NCBI RefSeq assembly: GCF_005871205.1
Contig: NZ_SWKM01000013.1
Span: 496,001 to 560,000, forward strand
DNA length: 64,000 nucleotides
Reading direction: 5' to 3'
Origin: Marinobacter alexandrii
GTDB lineage: Bacteria > Pseudomonadota > Gammaproteobacteria > Pseudomonadales > Oleiphilaceae
Under the pieces are notes generated by a model. It searched no databases. It saw nothing but the letters and a program-made list of their open reading frames with translations, and was not told where the DNA came from. The number at the start of each line of letters is the position of its first letter. The first letter of the stretch is position 1. The translations under genes were made by a program, and so were the position numbers. This document shows, one piece after another, positions 63,062 to 64,000 of this stretch.

Positions 63062-64000
63062 CTAGGCGCTGATCATTCGGCGGTGGGTGTGAATGGACAT
63101 CAGGACACCAAAGGCCGCCATCAGGGTAACACCGGAGGTGCCGCCATAACTGATCAATGGCAGCGGTACGCCCACCACCGGCAGCAGACCACTGACCATA
63201 CCGACGTTGACAAAGATGTAGATGAAGAAGGTCATGGTCAGGGCGCCGGCCAGCAGGCGGCTGAACGAATCCTGGGCGGTAGCGGCGATGTACAGGCAGC
63301 GCAGGATAATCAACACGTACACCAGCATCAGCACCAGCATGCCAATGAAGCCAAACTCTTCCGCCAGCACCGCGACGATGAAATCGGTGTGACTCTCGGG
63401 CAGGAACTCCAGGTGCGACTGGGTGCCCTGCAGCCAACCCTTACCGTCAATGCCGCCGGATCCAATGGCGGTCTTTGACTGAATGATGTTCCAGCCGGCT
63501 CCCAATGGATCGCTCTGAGGATCCAGCAAGGTCAGCACCCGTTGCTTCTGGTACTCGCGCATGACGAAGAACCACATCATCGGGGCCGAGACTGACACCA
63601 GGGCTACAAACGCCAGAATCAGCTTCCAACTGATGCCGGCGAAGAACACCACAAACAGACCGGCCATGCCGACCAGCAGCGAGGTGCCCAGATCCGGCTG
63701 CTGAATGATCATCATCATTGGCACCAGCACGATGGCCAGGCCGACGATGACATGACGAAAACGGGGTGGCAGGAAATGCCGCGACAGGTACCAAGCTGCC
63801 ATCATCGGGACCACCAGTTTCATCAACTCGGAAGGCTGGAACCGGGGCAGCCCGGGAATTGCCAGCCAGCGCTGGGCACCCTTGGCCCCAACACCTACCA
63901 GTAGTACCGCCAGCAAGGCGGCAATCCCGGCGGCGTAGAGCCAGGGCGCCCAGCGCCGAAACACCGAGGGATCGAGCTGGGCAAACACCAGCATCACCAC
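63062..64000 (-). CDS. rodA: Rod-shape-determining SEDS polymerase RodA (N-terminus outside window)
   Basis: RodA polymerises peptidoglycan for cell elongation with PBP2. The 312 visible residues cover most of the SEDS core of many helices; about 60 N-terminal residues lie past the window edge. Signatures include RWLAIPGLPRFQPSELMKL, the extracytoplasmic QSKTAIGSGGIDGKGW and QSHLEFLPESHTDFIVAVLAEEFGF, and GVPLPLISYGGTSGVTLM. Its place before rlpA, dacA, ybeD and lipB favours RodA over FtsW. The start codon cannot be seen. Confidence 0.94.
   Translation of the reverse strand: MVMLVFAQLDPSVFRRWAPWLYAAGIAALLAVLLVGVGAKGAQRWLAIPGLPRFQPSELMKLVVPMMAAWYLSRHFLPPRFRHVIVGLAIVLVPMMMIIQQPDLGTSLLVGMAGLFVVFFAGISWKLILAFVALVSVSAPMMWFFVMREYQKQRVLTLLDPQSDPLGAGWNIIQSKTAIGSGGIDGKGWLQGTQSHLEFLPESHTDFIVAVLAEEFGFIGMLVLMLVYVLIILRCLYIAATAQDSFSRLLAGALTMTFFIYIFVNVGMVSGLLPVVGVPLPLISYGGTSGVTLMAAFGVLMSIHTHRRMISA

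Noticed and set aside
1..64000. Prophage, insertion sequence, integrase, toxin-antitoxin or CRISPR array
   Set aside because: I saw no integrase, transposase, phage gene or spaced direct-repeat array.

Overview
The window is a stretch of gammaproteobacterial chromosome, most likely from Marinobacter or a close marine relative. I infer this from high-GC coding sequence, a gene order like Pseudomonas (moeB-prmC-prfA-hemA-TPR-lolB-ispE-tRNA-Gln-prs-rplY-pth-ychF and rnr-rlmB-rpsF-rpsR-DUF2232-rplI-dnaB-alr), and a TRAP transporter set typical of marine heterotrophs. No prophage, insertion sequence, integrase or CRISPR array is visible. About 64 protein genes (two cut by the window edges) and three tRNA genes can be supported.

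Region 1 (1-6.1 kb, all minus) is a TRAP uptake locus: a TAXI-type binding protein, a fused TRAP permease, then a DctB/DctD-type two-component system. The binding-protein gene has a well-formed sigma-54 promoter and, about 100 bp upstream, two tandem palindromic sites spaced three helical turns apart, as expected for a DctD-type enhancer. Region 2 (6.1-10.8 kb, minus) is a tight six-gene operon: a DUF432-like protein, MscS channel, RimB retropepsin-like protease, RimK ligase, AstE-like zinc carboxypeptidase and YjbQ. RimK and RimB add and remove glutamate on ribosomal protein S6, and the S6 gene about 35 kb away encodes a tail ending in three glutamates. This operon is the best candidate for a little-described system here.

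Region 3 (10.9-23.8 kb) holds photolyase, a striking 28-bp inverted repeat, and housekeeping genes for translation termination, haem, outer-membrane lipoprotein sorting, isoprenoids, PRPP and peptidyl-tRNA recycling. The promoter for tRNA-Gln/prs lies inside ispE, where codon use also shifts. Region 4 (23.9-39.7 kb) is more mixed: a GAF-EAL protein, a decayed segment, a small multidrug transporter, a serine hydrolase, metY, lipA, an RND exporter, a Spy-like periplasmic protein, YlqF GTPase, an AraC regulator, an Mpo1-like protein, fabB, and an FNR/Anr regulator with a perfect FNR box in front of it.

Region 5 (39.7-48.3 kb, minus) is the ribosomal S6/S18/L9-dnaB-alr and rlmB-rnr block, then tRNA-Leu. 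Region 6 (48.4-59.8 kb) has a large orphan lipoprotein, an acyl-CoA dehydrogenase, ubiX, mpl, a pyrophosphate-type phosphofructokinase, a glutaredoxin, a chemoreceptor, a YqaA-like membrane protein and an ABC1/UbiB-family kinase. Region 7 (59.9-64 kb, minus) is the cell-shape and lipoate cluster rodA-rlpA-dacA-ybeD-lipB, with lipA detached to 29 kb.
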